A stretch of DNA of 64,000 nt from positions 1 to 64,000 of the forward strand of contig NZ_JACJQL010000012.1 in assembly GCF_014696625.1 (NCBI RefSeq), written 5' to 3'. The DNA is from Nostoc parmelioides FACHB-3921. Its GTDB lineage: Bacteria > Cyanobacteriota > Cyanobacteriia > Cyanobacteriales > Nostocaceae. Below are positions 56,866 to 64,000 of this stretch, piece after piece (the first letter of the stretch is position 1; each line of letters begins with the position of its first letter). The translations under genes were made by a program, and so were the position numbers. The notes beneath the pieces were generated by a model that was not told the DNA's origin, ran no database searches, and saw nothing but the letters and a program-made list of their open reading frames with translations.

Positions 56866-57224
56866 ATTCCGTTTTATGGATGTGATTGAACAGTATTTAC
56901 ACCCGAAAAAACCAGATAGAGATTTTAGCTAAACCTCCATATTGGCTGAGGTTGAAAATTTTTCGCTTATTTAAACTTGCTGCACATCGTTGAAACTAAG
57001 CGACTAATTTTAAAGATTTAGTAAATTTAAATGCTGTCATGGCATTTTAAAAATTTTACATCTTCCATTGGGAAGAGTGAGATTATATTCAACCTTTTGG
57101 GCAATGAGGAAGAGTAGATATTATGGGCGGTTGTATCTGAATGACGGCAGTGGGTAAGATTTCGATAAATGCAGTTTTTGAATCGAAGTAATTCTTTTTA
57201 TAGCTGTTGACAGTTAACGGTTGA

Positions 57225-57296
57225 CAGACTTGAAAGCCTTGTCTTGTCAGGGTTTTATCTTAGGTTGATGTCCTAATATATCTGGCTACAGCTATA
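57225..57296 (-). repeat. Dispersed repeat family A, copy A4
   Basis: On the minus strand it starts TATAGCTGTAGCCAGATATA immediately after the bgtA stop codon (TAG at 57297-57299), continues GGACATCAACC, AAGATAAAACCC and ends GACAAGGCTTTCAAGTCTGTC. Closest to A3. Within it TTAGG and CCTAA can pair around the shared ACATCAA. Confidence 0.8.
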
Positions 57297-58037
57297 CTAG
57301 AGAATCTGTGATAGAAATTTGCGAGTGCGCTCTTCTTGGGGTTTGGTGAAGAAATTGTCAGGACTAGCGGATTCGACTAGGTGACCGCTATCCATTAACA
57401 CTACTCGGTCGGCAACTTCACGGGCAAAACCGACTTCATGGGTAACCACTACCATTGTCATACCATCGCGGGCTAGAGAGCGCATCACGTCTAGCACTTC
57501 CCTGACCATTTCTGGATCTAAGGCAGAAGTAGGTTCATCGAATAGCATAATTTTCGGCTGCATAGCTAATGCACGGGCGATCGCTACTCTTTGTTGTTGA
57601 CCTCCAGATAATTGCCCTGGGTATTTATTTGCTTGTTCTAGAATTCCCACTCTCTCTAAAAGTTGCATGGCTAATTCTTCAGCTTGGGCTTTTTTTGATC
57701 GCCGTACCCAAATTGGTGCCAGGGTGATGTTTTGCAAAACTGTTAAATGGGGAAATAAATTAAATTGCTGAAATACCATCCCTACTTCTCGGCGAATTGC
57801 GTCAATATTTCGCAAGTCGTGGCTGAGAGTGATGCCATCAATGGTAATTCTGCCTTGCTGGTATGCTTCTAAAGCATTAAATGTCCGGATAAATGTGGAT
57901 TTTCCTGAGCCAGAAGGCCCCATTAAAACGACAACTTCTCCACGATTCACTGTTAAACTAACACCTTGGAGAACATGGAATTTGCCATACCATTTGTGAA
58001 CATCTTCAGCAATAATTATTGATGTTGGTTCTGTCAT
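57297..58037 (-). CDS. bgtA: Amino-acid ABC transporter ATPase (BgtA/AapP-like)
   Basis: The ATG at 58037, with AAGG 9 nt upstream, gives 246 residues; an in-frame GTG at 58058 abuts the upstream stop codon. All ABC ATPase motifs are present: Walker [11 protein letters not shown] loop [13 protein letters not shown], signature LSGGQQQR, Walker [13 protein letters not shown] and the switch His in VVTHEVGF. It energises uptake of amino acids by the permeases encoded upstream. In Anabaena PCC 7120 the N-II and Bgt systems share one ATPase, BgtA; this gene's place in the natFGH cluster matches it. Confidence 0.9.
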   Translation of the reverse strand: MTEPTSIIIAEDVHKWYGKFHVLQGVSLTVNRGEVVVLMGPSGSGKSTFIRTFNALEAYQQGRITIDGITLSHDLRNIDAIRREVGMVFQQFNLFPHLTVLQNITLAPIWVRRSKKAQAEELAMQLLERVGILEQANKYPGQLSGGQQQRVAIARALAMQPKIMLFDEPTSALDPEMVREVLDVMRSLARDGMTMVVVTHEVGFAREVADRVVLMDSGHLVESASPDNFFTKPQEERTRKFLSQIL

Positions 58038-58058
58038 ATAAATCAACCTTAAGTTCAC

Positions 58059-59200
58059 TTAATTATTTAGTTGTCTCTCTAACCGCCGAGAAGCAAGGGA
58101 CATTGAGTAACAAAATAACCAATAAATCAAGCCAATAAATAAATATACTTCTGCATAACGACCAATAAACCGAGGTTGCGCCAAAATCGAACGGGCTATA
58201 CCTGTAAGTTCTACTAAGCCTACAAGCGATAATAAAGAAGTGTCTTTAAATAAACCAATAAATTGTCCAACGACGGCGGGAATAACTGCGCGCAAAGCTT
58301 GGGGCAAGACAATTAACAATACTACGAAAAATGTATTTAACCCTAGTGCTTTTGCGGCTTCAACCTGTCCACGGGAGACGGCTTGAAGACCACCGCGCAC
58401 ATTCTCTGCCATGTAAGCTGCACTAAATAGTACTAAACCAGCGATCGCTCTCAACACTCTATCTAAACGGACATCGGCTGGAAAAAATAAAGGCAACATC
58501 ACTTGTGCGAGAAATAAAATTCCAATTAATGGAACTCCCCGAATAATTTCAATGTAAAGAATAGAAAACCAACGTACTACAGGTAAATTGCTAGTACGTC
58601 CCAAGGCCAGTAAAACTCCGATGGGAAAAGAAAGAACTATACTAATGGCTGCCATCAATAAGGTGAGTAGTAAACCGTTCCATAAGTTGCTGGATAAAGG
58701 ACGCAGACCAAAGCCACCACCAATCAACCACAGAATGATGGGGAAGGACAACAACCAGATCAAGGAAAGCCACGGGGCGACTAAATTTGTCAATCTTGAT
58801 CCAAGTAAGAAACCAGGTATAAATAAAATCGCAGTTAACAGCAACCACAGGCGCGATGACAAGTCTAGGGGGAAAAGAACTAATAGCAAGCCGATAATAA
58901 AAGCAAATAAGCCTACTTTCCGCCATGTCAACTTTTGCTGATTAAAGAAAACACCCGCAGTAATAGCACCTAAACTAGAAGCGATCGCTAAAACAATCCA
59001 AACTCGCCAGTATTCAGTTTGGGGAAATCTGCCAACTAAAAATAAGCGTAAATTTACTTGAATAACTGCCCATTGTGCTTTGGTAGTTGCCCAAACAAAA
59101 ATTCCTTGTACTAGCCACAACAATAACGCCGAGCAGATAACAGTTAATAGGCTGTTATACCAAGTACTAAATAGATTTTTGCGTAACCAAGTTAGTTTTG

Positions 59201-59204
<4 letters not shown>
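58059..59204 (-). CDS. natH: Amino-acid ABC transporter permease (NatH/AapM-like)
   Basis: The 381-residue membrane protein has a long N-terminal membrane region, typical of AapM-type permeases, followed by the binding-protein-dependent permease core. The core has GLLLTLLMAAISIVLSFPIGVLLALGR and the EAA loop SRGQVEAAKALGLNTFFVVLLIVLPQALR. Two further helices end the protein. It pairs with the NatG-type permease. The start codon lies in the first heptamer of an STRR (59201-59242), so there is no ribosome-binding site. The ATPase gene overlaps or closely follows its stop. Confidence 0.88.
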
Positions 59205-59243
<39 letters not shown>

Positions 59244-59293
59244 TACTCTTCTTTGCTTCCCCTGCTTCTCTCTCTACCTCTTAAGACTCCCTT

Positions 59294-60220
59294 TTACCTT
59301 TCTTTAATCTGTACGGTGCGATTAAAGGCATTCATAATGAGGGAGATAGTCAAACTGAGAGAGAGATAGGTAAGCATTAGGAGTAACATGACTTCTACTG
59401 CTTTTCCTGTTTGATTAAAGGTGGTAGAGGCAACAAAATAAATGTCGGGGTAGCCGATGGCGATCGCTAAACTGGAATTTTTGGTGAGATTAAGATACTG
59501 GCTTGTGAGCGGGGGGATGATGACTCGCAAGGCTTGAGGGAAAATAACTAGGCGCATGATTAAGCTTGGGTTTAATCCTAGCGATCGCCCTGCTTCCCAT
59601 TGTCCTTTAGATACTGACTGAATCCCGCCCCGAACAATTTCTGCAATAAAAGCTCCAGTGTAAAAAATTAGCCCCAGCAATAAAGCAGAAAACTCTGGTG
59701 AAAAGGTGAACCAAGGTAGTTCTAATCCGTTTTGACTCAGGCTAATAAATCCCCCAAGAGAAATTTTGTTATCTGCTCTGGGAAGTCCTAAAAAAACTGC
59801 AAAGTACCAAAACAACAATTGTAAAAGTAATGGTGTATTGCGAAATATCTCTACATAAATTAGTGAAATATTCCGCACTAACCAGTTATCAGATAATCTG
59901 GCAATTCCCGCAATGATACCAACAATTGTTGTCAGAACGATGCCGACAAATGCTATTCGTAATGAGTTAATTAGTCCTACCCATAAAGCAAGACTATAAG
60001 TATCAGTTGGTTTATAAGCAATCAGCGTTTCGCCGATATCAAAAGATGCTTGCTGCTTGAGAAAATCAAAGCCAAATTGAATGCCCAATCGTTGCAAGTT
60101 GCGGCTGAGATTACCTAACAGGATAGCCACTACAAACGCAGCTAAAAATAAAGCAGTCAATTGCCCAGCAATATACCAGAAGCGATTATCACGCCAAAAA
60201 GGAGGTTTTTTGTTGGTCAT
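59294..60220 (-). CDS. natG: Amino-acid ABC transporter permease (NatG/AapQ-like)
   Basis: The 308-residue permease has an N-terminal helix (FWYIAGQLTALFLAAFVVAILLG). The AapQ-type periplasmic stretch follows (NLQRLGIQFGFDFLKQQASFDIGETL), then the transporter core LRIAFVGIVLTTIVGIIAGIARLS and the EAA loop SKGQWEAGRSLGLNPSLIMRLVIFPQALR. It forms the membrane channel with the NatH-type permease. The start codon lies in a TCATTGG heptamer (60217-60223) followed by TCATTGA. The gene order natF-natG-natH-bgtA matches aapJQMP-type systems. Confidence 0.88.
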   Translation of the reverse strand: MTNKKPPFWRDNRFWYIAGQLTALFLAAFVVAILLGNLSRNLQRLGIQFGFDFLKQQASFDIGETLIAYKPTDTYSLALWVGLINSLRIAFVGIVLTTIVGIIAGIARLSDNWLVRNISLIYVEIFRNTPLLLQLLFWYFAVFLGLPRADNKISLGGFISLSQNGLELPWFTFSPEFSALLLGLIFYTGAFIAEIVRGGIQSVSKGQWEAGRSLGLNPSLIMRLVIFPQALRVIIPPLTSQYLNLTKNSSLAIAIGYPDIYFVASTTFNQTGKAVEVMLLLMLTYLSLSLTISLIMNAFNRTVQIKER

Positions 60221-60287
60221 TGGTCATTGAGAAGTTGCGATGCAATTTCTGTACATACATAGTCAATAGTCATTTTTCCCTACTCTT

Positions 60288-61358
60288 TTACCGGAATGGT
60301 GGAGAGTATAATAACCCGCCTTTTGACCACAGTTGATTTTGACCTCGTGCTAAATTAAGCTTTGTCTTGGAGCCGAGGTTGCGATCGTAAACTTCGGCGT
60401 AGTTCCCTACGTGTTTGATGATTCTGGCGGCGAAGTCGTTAGTTAAACCAAGTCCTTGACCTAAATCACCCTCGGTTCCTAAAAAGCGTTTCACATCTGG
60501 GTCGTTACTGGTCGTAAATTGACCTAAATTTTGAGAATTAATTCCTAATTCTTCACCTTTAATTAGGGCATAAACTACCCAATTCACAGTATCACTCCAT
60601 TTAGCATCACCTTGAGCAACGGCTGGTGCAAGTGGTTCTGAAGAAATAACTTCATCCAAAATCACATTATCTTCCGGTGTGGGTAGGGTTGTGCGTCTGG
60701 ATACTAAGGCTGAACGGTCGGCGGTGATTGCATCGCAACGTCCCTCAGCATAGGTGGCGAAGGTAACGTTAACGTCTTCAAACACAACTGGCTTATAGGT
60801 GATGTTGCGCTTCCGCATTTGGTCTGCTAAGTTCTGCTCAGTTGTAGTACCTGTTTGCACACATATAGCTTTGTCTTTCAGGTCTGCGAGAGATTTGATG
60901 GCGCTATTTTTGCGAACCATGATTGCTTGACCGTCGTAAAAGACTACAGGTGCAAATTCTAGACCAACTGAGGTAGCGCGGCTGAGTGTCCAAGTAGTGT
61001 TACGGCTGAGAATATCTACTTCGCCAGTTTGCAGCGCTGTAAATCGTTCTTTAGCGCTGAGGTTACGAAATTCTACTGCATCTGGGTTGTCAAACAAAGC
61101 TGCGGCGATCGCTCGACAAACATCTACATCGATACCGCTATACTCCCCATCAGTTCCCACAAAGCTGAATCCTGGAACTTCGCCACTGACACCGCAAATT
61201 AACTGACCACGGTTTTTGATCGTGTTCCAGCGATTTGCTACTAATGTACTTCCTGGATTAGTAGATGCGTCGGTTGTTGGCGCTGAATCTCCTCCACAAG
61301 CAGTAGTAGTAAAAATTAACGATGCTCCCAGGATAATAACTAATTTATTCATAAACAT
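60288..61358 (-). CDS. natF: Amino-acid-binding lipoprotein of ABC transporter (NatF/AapJ-like)
   Basis: The 356-residue protein has a lipoprotein signal with the lipobox ending at Cys21 (LIFTTTACGG), so it is tethered to the membrane. The binding domain shows LICGVSGEVPGFSFVG, GEYSGIDVDVCRAIAAALF, ERFTALQTGEVDILSRNTTWTLSR and RCDAITADRSAL. It is longer than GltI-type proteins and matches AapJ-type general amino-acid binding proteins. It is the first gene of the four-gene transporter unit on this strand and probably sets its specificity (acidic and neutral amino acids in the Anabaena N-II system). Confidence 0.92.
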   Translation of the reverse strand: MFMNKLVIILGASLIFTTTACGGDSAPTTDASTNPGSTLVANRWNTIKNRGQLICGVSGEVPGFSFVGTDGEYSGIDVDVCRAIAAALFDNPDAVEFRNLSAKERFTALQTGEVDILSRNTTWTLSRATSVGLEFAPVVFYDGQAIMVRKNSAIKSLADLKDKAICVQTGTTTEQNLADQMRKRNITYKPVVFEDVNVTFATYAEGRCDAITADRSALVSRRTTLPTPEDNVILDEVISSEPLAPAVAQGDAKWSDTVNWVVYALIKGEELGINSQNLGQFTTSNDPDVKRFLGTEGDLGQGLGLTNDFAARIIKHVGNYAEVYDRNLGSKTKLNLARGQNQLWSKGGLLYSPPFR

Positions 61359-61848
61359 CTAAGTTAATGACCCTCCAAAAGTGTTGCTGAATACAATAAA
61401 GTGATGGCAACAAATTGATGTTTGTAATATAAGGCTTTTTGGGTACTGATCACCATTCTATTTAATTCATGAAATTGCTCATAGAAGCTAATAATGGGTA
61501 GTACAACAAAAATAGTATGCAGGCTTATCATTGGTTAGACATATATTAAATTTTATTTTTAGATATTTGTATTCAATGCCTGATGAATATCAAATAAAAT
61601 ATCGCATCTTTCATTAATTGAGAAACCAGATAGGCTACTAATTTGAGAAGTTGAGTACCTAAGAATTAGCCAAATTTCTGTAATATGAGAAATCTGGATA
61701 TCTCCACCAACAGATTTATCTAGTTTAGTCAGACTTTCTATATCCTGACAAAAACTAGAGAAGCAATTATGTCAATTAATCCAGATGCCCCTAAAAGGTT
61801 ACACTAGTGCTGGTGACAAATGCTCCACCATTTTTTCGAGAGGGTTTT
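61359..61848. other. 490-bp spacer between divergent genes
   Basis: The spacer carries the promoters of natF (minus) and the YbjN-like gene (plus). I see no STRR, no dispersed repeat and no clear GTA-N8-TAC NtcA site. A short inverted repeat (ATTTCT/AGAAAT) lies near 61674-61693. Nothing else was recognised. Confidence 0.3.
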
Positions 61849-62406
61849 ATGGGAGCTAACCTCAAACAAATTGCTAATTACTTAGACAAACTAGGTTGGG
61901 ACTACCGTCTTGAGGAAGAAGAAGACCGCATTATCACAGGTGTGGACGCTGACAACCTGGAAGATTTTCTTATAGTTGTCCAACTAGACGAAGAAGGAAA
62001 ATTTTTTAGAGTATTTGCGCCCCAAGTTCTGGCTGGAGTACAAGACCATCCTTATAAGGGAGCTATCTTACAGACGATGCTAGCAATTTCTTGGGAAACG
62101 AAAATGCTGCAATGGGAATATGATCCGTCAGACGGTGAAATTAGGGCAATTATTGAGTTTCCCTTGGAAGACTCGATTCTCACCGAGAGGCAATTTCATA
62201 GGTGCCTGAGTGGATTAATTCAGATTGTGGACAATATAGCTATACCCCGATTGATAGAAGTGATGAAAACAGGTCATGATCCTGGGAATATAGAACTTGG
62301 TGAAAGAATATTATTGAGTATTCAGGAAGAAGCTCCTGGATTATTAGAAATTTTAGAAAAAGCAATGGAAGCGCGGAAGAAGCGGGGTAGTTTTCCTACA
62401 GAGTGA
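61849..62406 (+). CDS. YbjN-domain-like protein
   Basis: The ATG at 61849, preceded by GAGAGGG, gives 185 residues; an in-frame GTG at 61807 would add 14 residues that do not fit. The fold resembles the YbjN/sensory transduction regulator family (type III secretion chaperone-like): IANYLDKLGWDY, DEEGKFFRVFAPQV, KMLQWEYDPSDGEIRAIIEFPLEDS and LSGLIQIVDN. It is acidic and soluble. The C-terminal charged helix follows. Function is unknown; in cyanobacteria such proteins are numerous. Confidence 0.82.
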   Translation: MGANLKQIANYLDKLGWDYRLEEEEDRIITGVDADNLEDFLIVVQLDEEGKFFRVFAPQVLAGVQDHPYKGAILQTMLAISWETKMLQWEYDPSDGEIRAIIEFPLEDSILTERQFHRCLSGLIQIVDNIAIPRLIEVMKTGHDPGNIELGERILLSIQEEAPGLLEILEKAMEARKKRGSFPTE

Positions 62407-62429
62407 GACGCGTCATCACTTAAATAGTT

Positions 62430-62530
62430 ATCATTAACTGTATACACCACGATGAATGGCAAGGGGCGCTGAGGATAAAGGCCGGATGTTCAAATTTTCT
62501 ACCCAGAACTCAGCACTCAATACGCTTCCA
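62430..62530 (+). repeat. Dispersed repeat family C, copy C2
   Basis: Aligns with copy C1 at 39620-39722 in two blocks: ATCATTAACTGTATACACCA at 62430-62449, and TTTCTACCCAGAACTCAGCA from about 62497. It lies in the spacer between the YbjN-like and DUF3318 genes. Confidence 0.6.
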
Positions 62531-62592
62531 AGTCAGCTATACTCCAAAGTGATACCCTCACAATATACTGAAATTTTCTAGGGCTGGATTTT

Positions 62593-63231
62593 ATGACATC
62601 CTATGCAACCTCCTCTGCTAAAGCGGAAATGAGTGAACTTCGGCGGTTGAAAGGCCTACTACCGCCAGAATTGCAGAGCTGGGTCACGGTTGAAGGTACA
62701 ACTGAGGTCAATCCACCCCTGATCCGTAGCGAAGAAATTGGTAAAGACCAGGTAGAAATTCAAATTGACTTGGTTAAATGGGATGCTCTGGCAATGGATC
62801 AGCGTAATCTGCTATTTTGGCATGAAGTAGCCCGTATTCAAAATGACACAATTCCCAAAGATGGTTGGGAAATGGCAGCATTAGCTATTGGTTTGGGCGG
62901 TGCTGTAGGTGAGTTATGGGTACAGGATGGATTATTGTTAGTGTTGGCTTTAGCGCTGTGCGGTGTTTCTGGCTGGCGACTTTATCAAAAGAATAATGGG
63001 GAAAAACAAATTAGAGAAGTGCTGGATGCGGATGAAAAAGCGATCGCACTAGCAACTCGCTTCGGTTATAGTCTTCCCAATGCCTACAAAAGTCTTGGTA
63101 GCGCTTTAAAAACTCTCATTGACACTACTCCCAGTAAACGCCAACGCTCCCGCTATGAAGCCAGACTATCGGCACTCAAACGCAGCGCCAACAAGGCAAA
63201 AGCTAAATCTAAAGCCACTGATGAGGATTAA
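62593..63231 (+). CDS. DUF3318 family membrane protein
   Basis: The 212-residue cyanobacterial protein has a soluble N-terminal part (EMSELRRLKGLLPPELQSWV, QRNLLFWHEVARIQND). Two close hydrophobic segments form a membrane hairpin (MAALAIGLGGAVGELWVQDGLLLVLALALCGVSGW). The tail is basic and helical (KRQRSRYEARLSALKRSANKAKAKSK). It matches DUF3318, of unknown function. The FWHEVARI stretch recalls zinc-metalloprotease-type HE motifs but lacks HExxH. A long hairpin follows the gene. Confidence 0.85.
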   Translation: MTSYATSSAKAEMSELRRLKGLLPPELQSWVTVEGTTEVNPPLIRSEEIGKDQVEIQIDLVKWDALAMDQRNLLFWHEVARIQNDTIPKDGWEMAALAIGLGGAVGELWVQDGLLLVLALALCGVSGWRLYQKNNGEKQIREVLDADEKAIALATRFGYSLPNAYKSLGSALKTLIDTTPSKRQRSRYEARLSALKRSANKAKAKSKATDED

Positions 63232-63277
63232 GAAAAAATACATGAAGTGGGTAATAACCGCCTAAATCTCTCTATTT

Positions 63278-63320
63278 TTGTGCCTCTGTGGTTGAAAGAT
63301 TTTGAACCGCAGAGGCACAA
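63278..63320. terminator. 16-bp hairpin after the DUF3318 gene
   Basis: TTGTGCCTCTGTGGTT (63278-63293) and AACCGCAGAGGCACAA (63305-63320) pair along 16 bp with one G-U, around an 11-nt loop. It lies 46 bp after the stop codon. No T run follows on the plus strand, so it may act as a 3' stem or be a dispersed repeat; similar CCTCTGTGGTT palindromes are frequent in cyanobacterial spacers. Confidence 0.55.
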
Positions 63321-63448
63321 ATGTAAAAGCCTATAAGCTCAGAGTTTGCAGAGTGTATTGTATACAACGAAAAAACGCTATATAGTCTCACCCTTACAAA
63401 GTTTTTAATTTCATCAGAGAAATTTACAGAAATTTGTTGGTCTCTGCT

Positions 63449-64000
63449 TCATAACTGATTTAACATTTTATGAGTCTGCGGCACAACGCGAACGTATTTT
63501 AAAAACCGTTTCATCGAAGCTTGCCAGGTCAAAACATCTTCTGGAGCAGGAGCAAGCGCAGGTGTTTGGCTGAATTGCTCAGACTCGGCCAAGGGCGTGA
63601 CAGGCTGCAAAAATACAGGGATTTCCGGACTGACATCTGCCACAAGTAAAGCCGCGCGTTCCAACTCAGCTAAGTCGGTACGATGAGAGATAATTATCTT
63701 GACAAAAGTCTCTGATTGTGGATGACAAAGTTGAAGGAATTGGGAATGTGCTTGCCAATGAGATTCACCACTGACACTAGGGAGTTTCAAATCCATACCC
63801 ACAAAGTCTAGATAGGGTAAGATCGTAGCCAATTGTTCTGGGCGATGTCCGCCAGTCTCTAAGTATATTGGTAAATCGGTGAGCGAACGCACTTTGGGCA
63901 AAAATTCCTGTAAAAAAGGAGCATGAAGAAGCGGTTCTCCACCGGTCAAGCTAATGCTATCGTGTAGACAAGGTAAATTTTGCCTTTCAACCCATTCGAT
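63449..64000 (-). CDS. queE: 7-carboxy-7-deazaguanine synthase-like radical SAM protein (5' end missing)
   Basis: The frame stays open to the window edge, so the start and the CxxxCxxC cluster motif lie beyond 64000. The visible part begins IEWVERQNLPCLHDSIS, then has the radical SAM glycine motif LTGGEPLL, LPIYLETGGHRPEQL, DFVGMDLKLPS, KIIISHRTDL, PVFLQPVTPL and the terminal VRVVPQTHKML. This order and ending match QueE, which makes 7-carboxy-7-deazaguanine for queuosine. Without the N-terminus other radical SAM activases cannot be fully excluded. Confidence 0.82.
   Translation of the reverse strand: MEWVERQNLPCLHDSISLTGGEPLLHAPFLQEFLPKVRSLTDLPIYLETGGHRPEQLATILPYLDFVGMDLKLPSVSGESHWQAHSQFLQLCHPQSETFVKIIISHRTDLAELERAALLVADVSPEIPVFLQPVTPLAESEQFSQTPALAPAPEDVLTWQASMKRFLKYVRVVPQTHKMLNQL

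Larger units (their letters stand above)
56426..57296. other. 870-bp intergenic region with two dispersed repeats
   Basis: The region contains copy B2 (56742-56865) and copy A4 (57225-57296), separated by about 360 bp with no recognisable gene. GTTGACA and GTTAACG-type STRR units (57204-57228) directly precede A4. The rest is AT-rich without a recognised function. Confidence 0.5.

Overview
The window is chromosomal DNA from a filamentous heterocyst-forming cyanobacterium of the Nostoc/Anabaena/Trichormus group. Four things support this. GCGATCGC (HIP1) octamers occur throughout genes and spacers. Short tandem heptanucleotide repeats (STRRs) are frequent. Many genes belong to families known mainly from cyanobacteria (DUF3172, DUF3318, DUF3611, DUF4346, CAAD/CURT, Psb32). 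The petH gene carries the phycobilisome-linker-like N-terminal domain, and from memory its product is very close, but not identical, to ferredoxin-NADP reductase of Anabaena PCC 7119/7120. No prophage, conjugative element, CRISPR array, transposase or tRNA gene was recognised.

Layout. 1-775: 5' end of a 16S rRNA gene on the minus strand with its leader and a strong sigma70-type promoter. 776-10381: an FHA/flavoprotein oxidoreductase next to an FHA/zinc-ribbon protein, endonuclease V, a HIT protein, ComM, a possible TIR-like protein, an S41 protease and a J-domain coiled-coil protein. 10872-16700: a ChaB-like protein, a decayed GNAT acetyltransferase pseudogene, an NdbB-type NAD(P)H-quinone oxidoreductase, a HAD protein, a decayed LysR regulator and a Psb32-like protein. 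16886-26466: DUF4346, a DUF482 acyltransferase-fold protein, a RibD-type reductase, a sensor kinase, a Gfo/Idh dehydrogenase, RNase III, the RNase P RNA gene and CorA. 26700-36203: glyS, murD, two tandem TspO-like genes, a VanX-type dipeptidase, membrane-anchored proteins and a CAAD/CURT protein. 36410-42943: hom, petH, prk and metK. 43034-50641: four membrane-associated glycosyltransferase genes. 50897-56425: cofH, an amino-acid-binding protein, pgk, a universal stress protein and a GT4 glycosyltransferase. 57297-61358: a complete amino-acid ABC transporter on one strand (natF-natG-natH-bgtA type). 61849-64000: a YbjN-like protein, DUF3318 and a truncated queE-like gene.

Most genes are single housekeeping genes. 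Coherent sets are photosynthetic electron transfer and the Calvin cycle (petH, prk, pgk, NdbB, Psb32, CAAD), the rnpB-rnc pair, the glycosyltransferase block and the ABC transporter.

The least explained part is the non-coding DNA. Three dispersed repeat families can be aligned by eye: family A (66-75 bp, four copies), family B (about 120 bp, imperfectly palindromic, two copies plus a fragment) and family C (about 100 bp, two copies). STRR arrays begin in the same phase on the start codons of five genes, lie in a helix of the RNase P RNA, and a repeat-like segment sits inside a glycosyltransferase reading frame. No clearly new multi-gene system was found. All family assignments are from reading the sequence; no database search was run.
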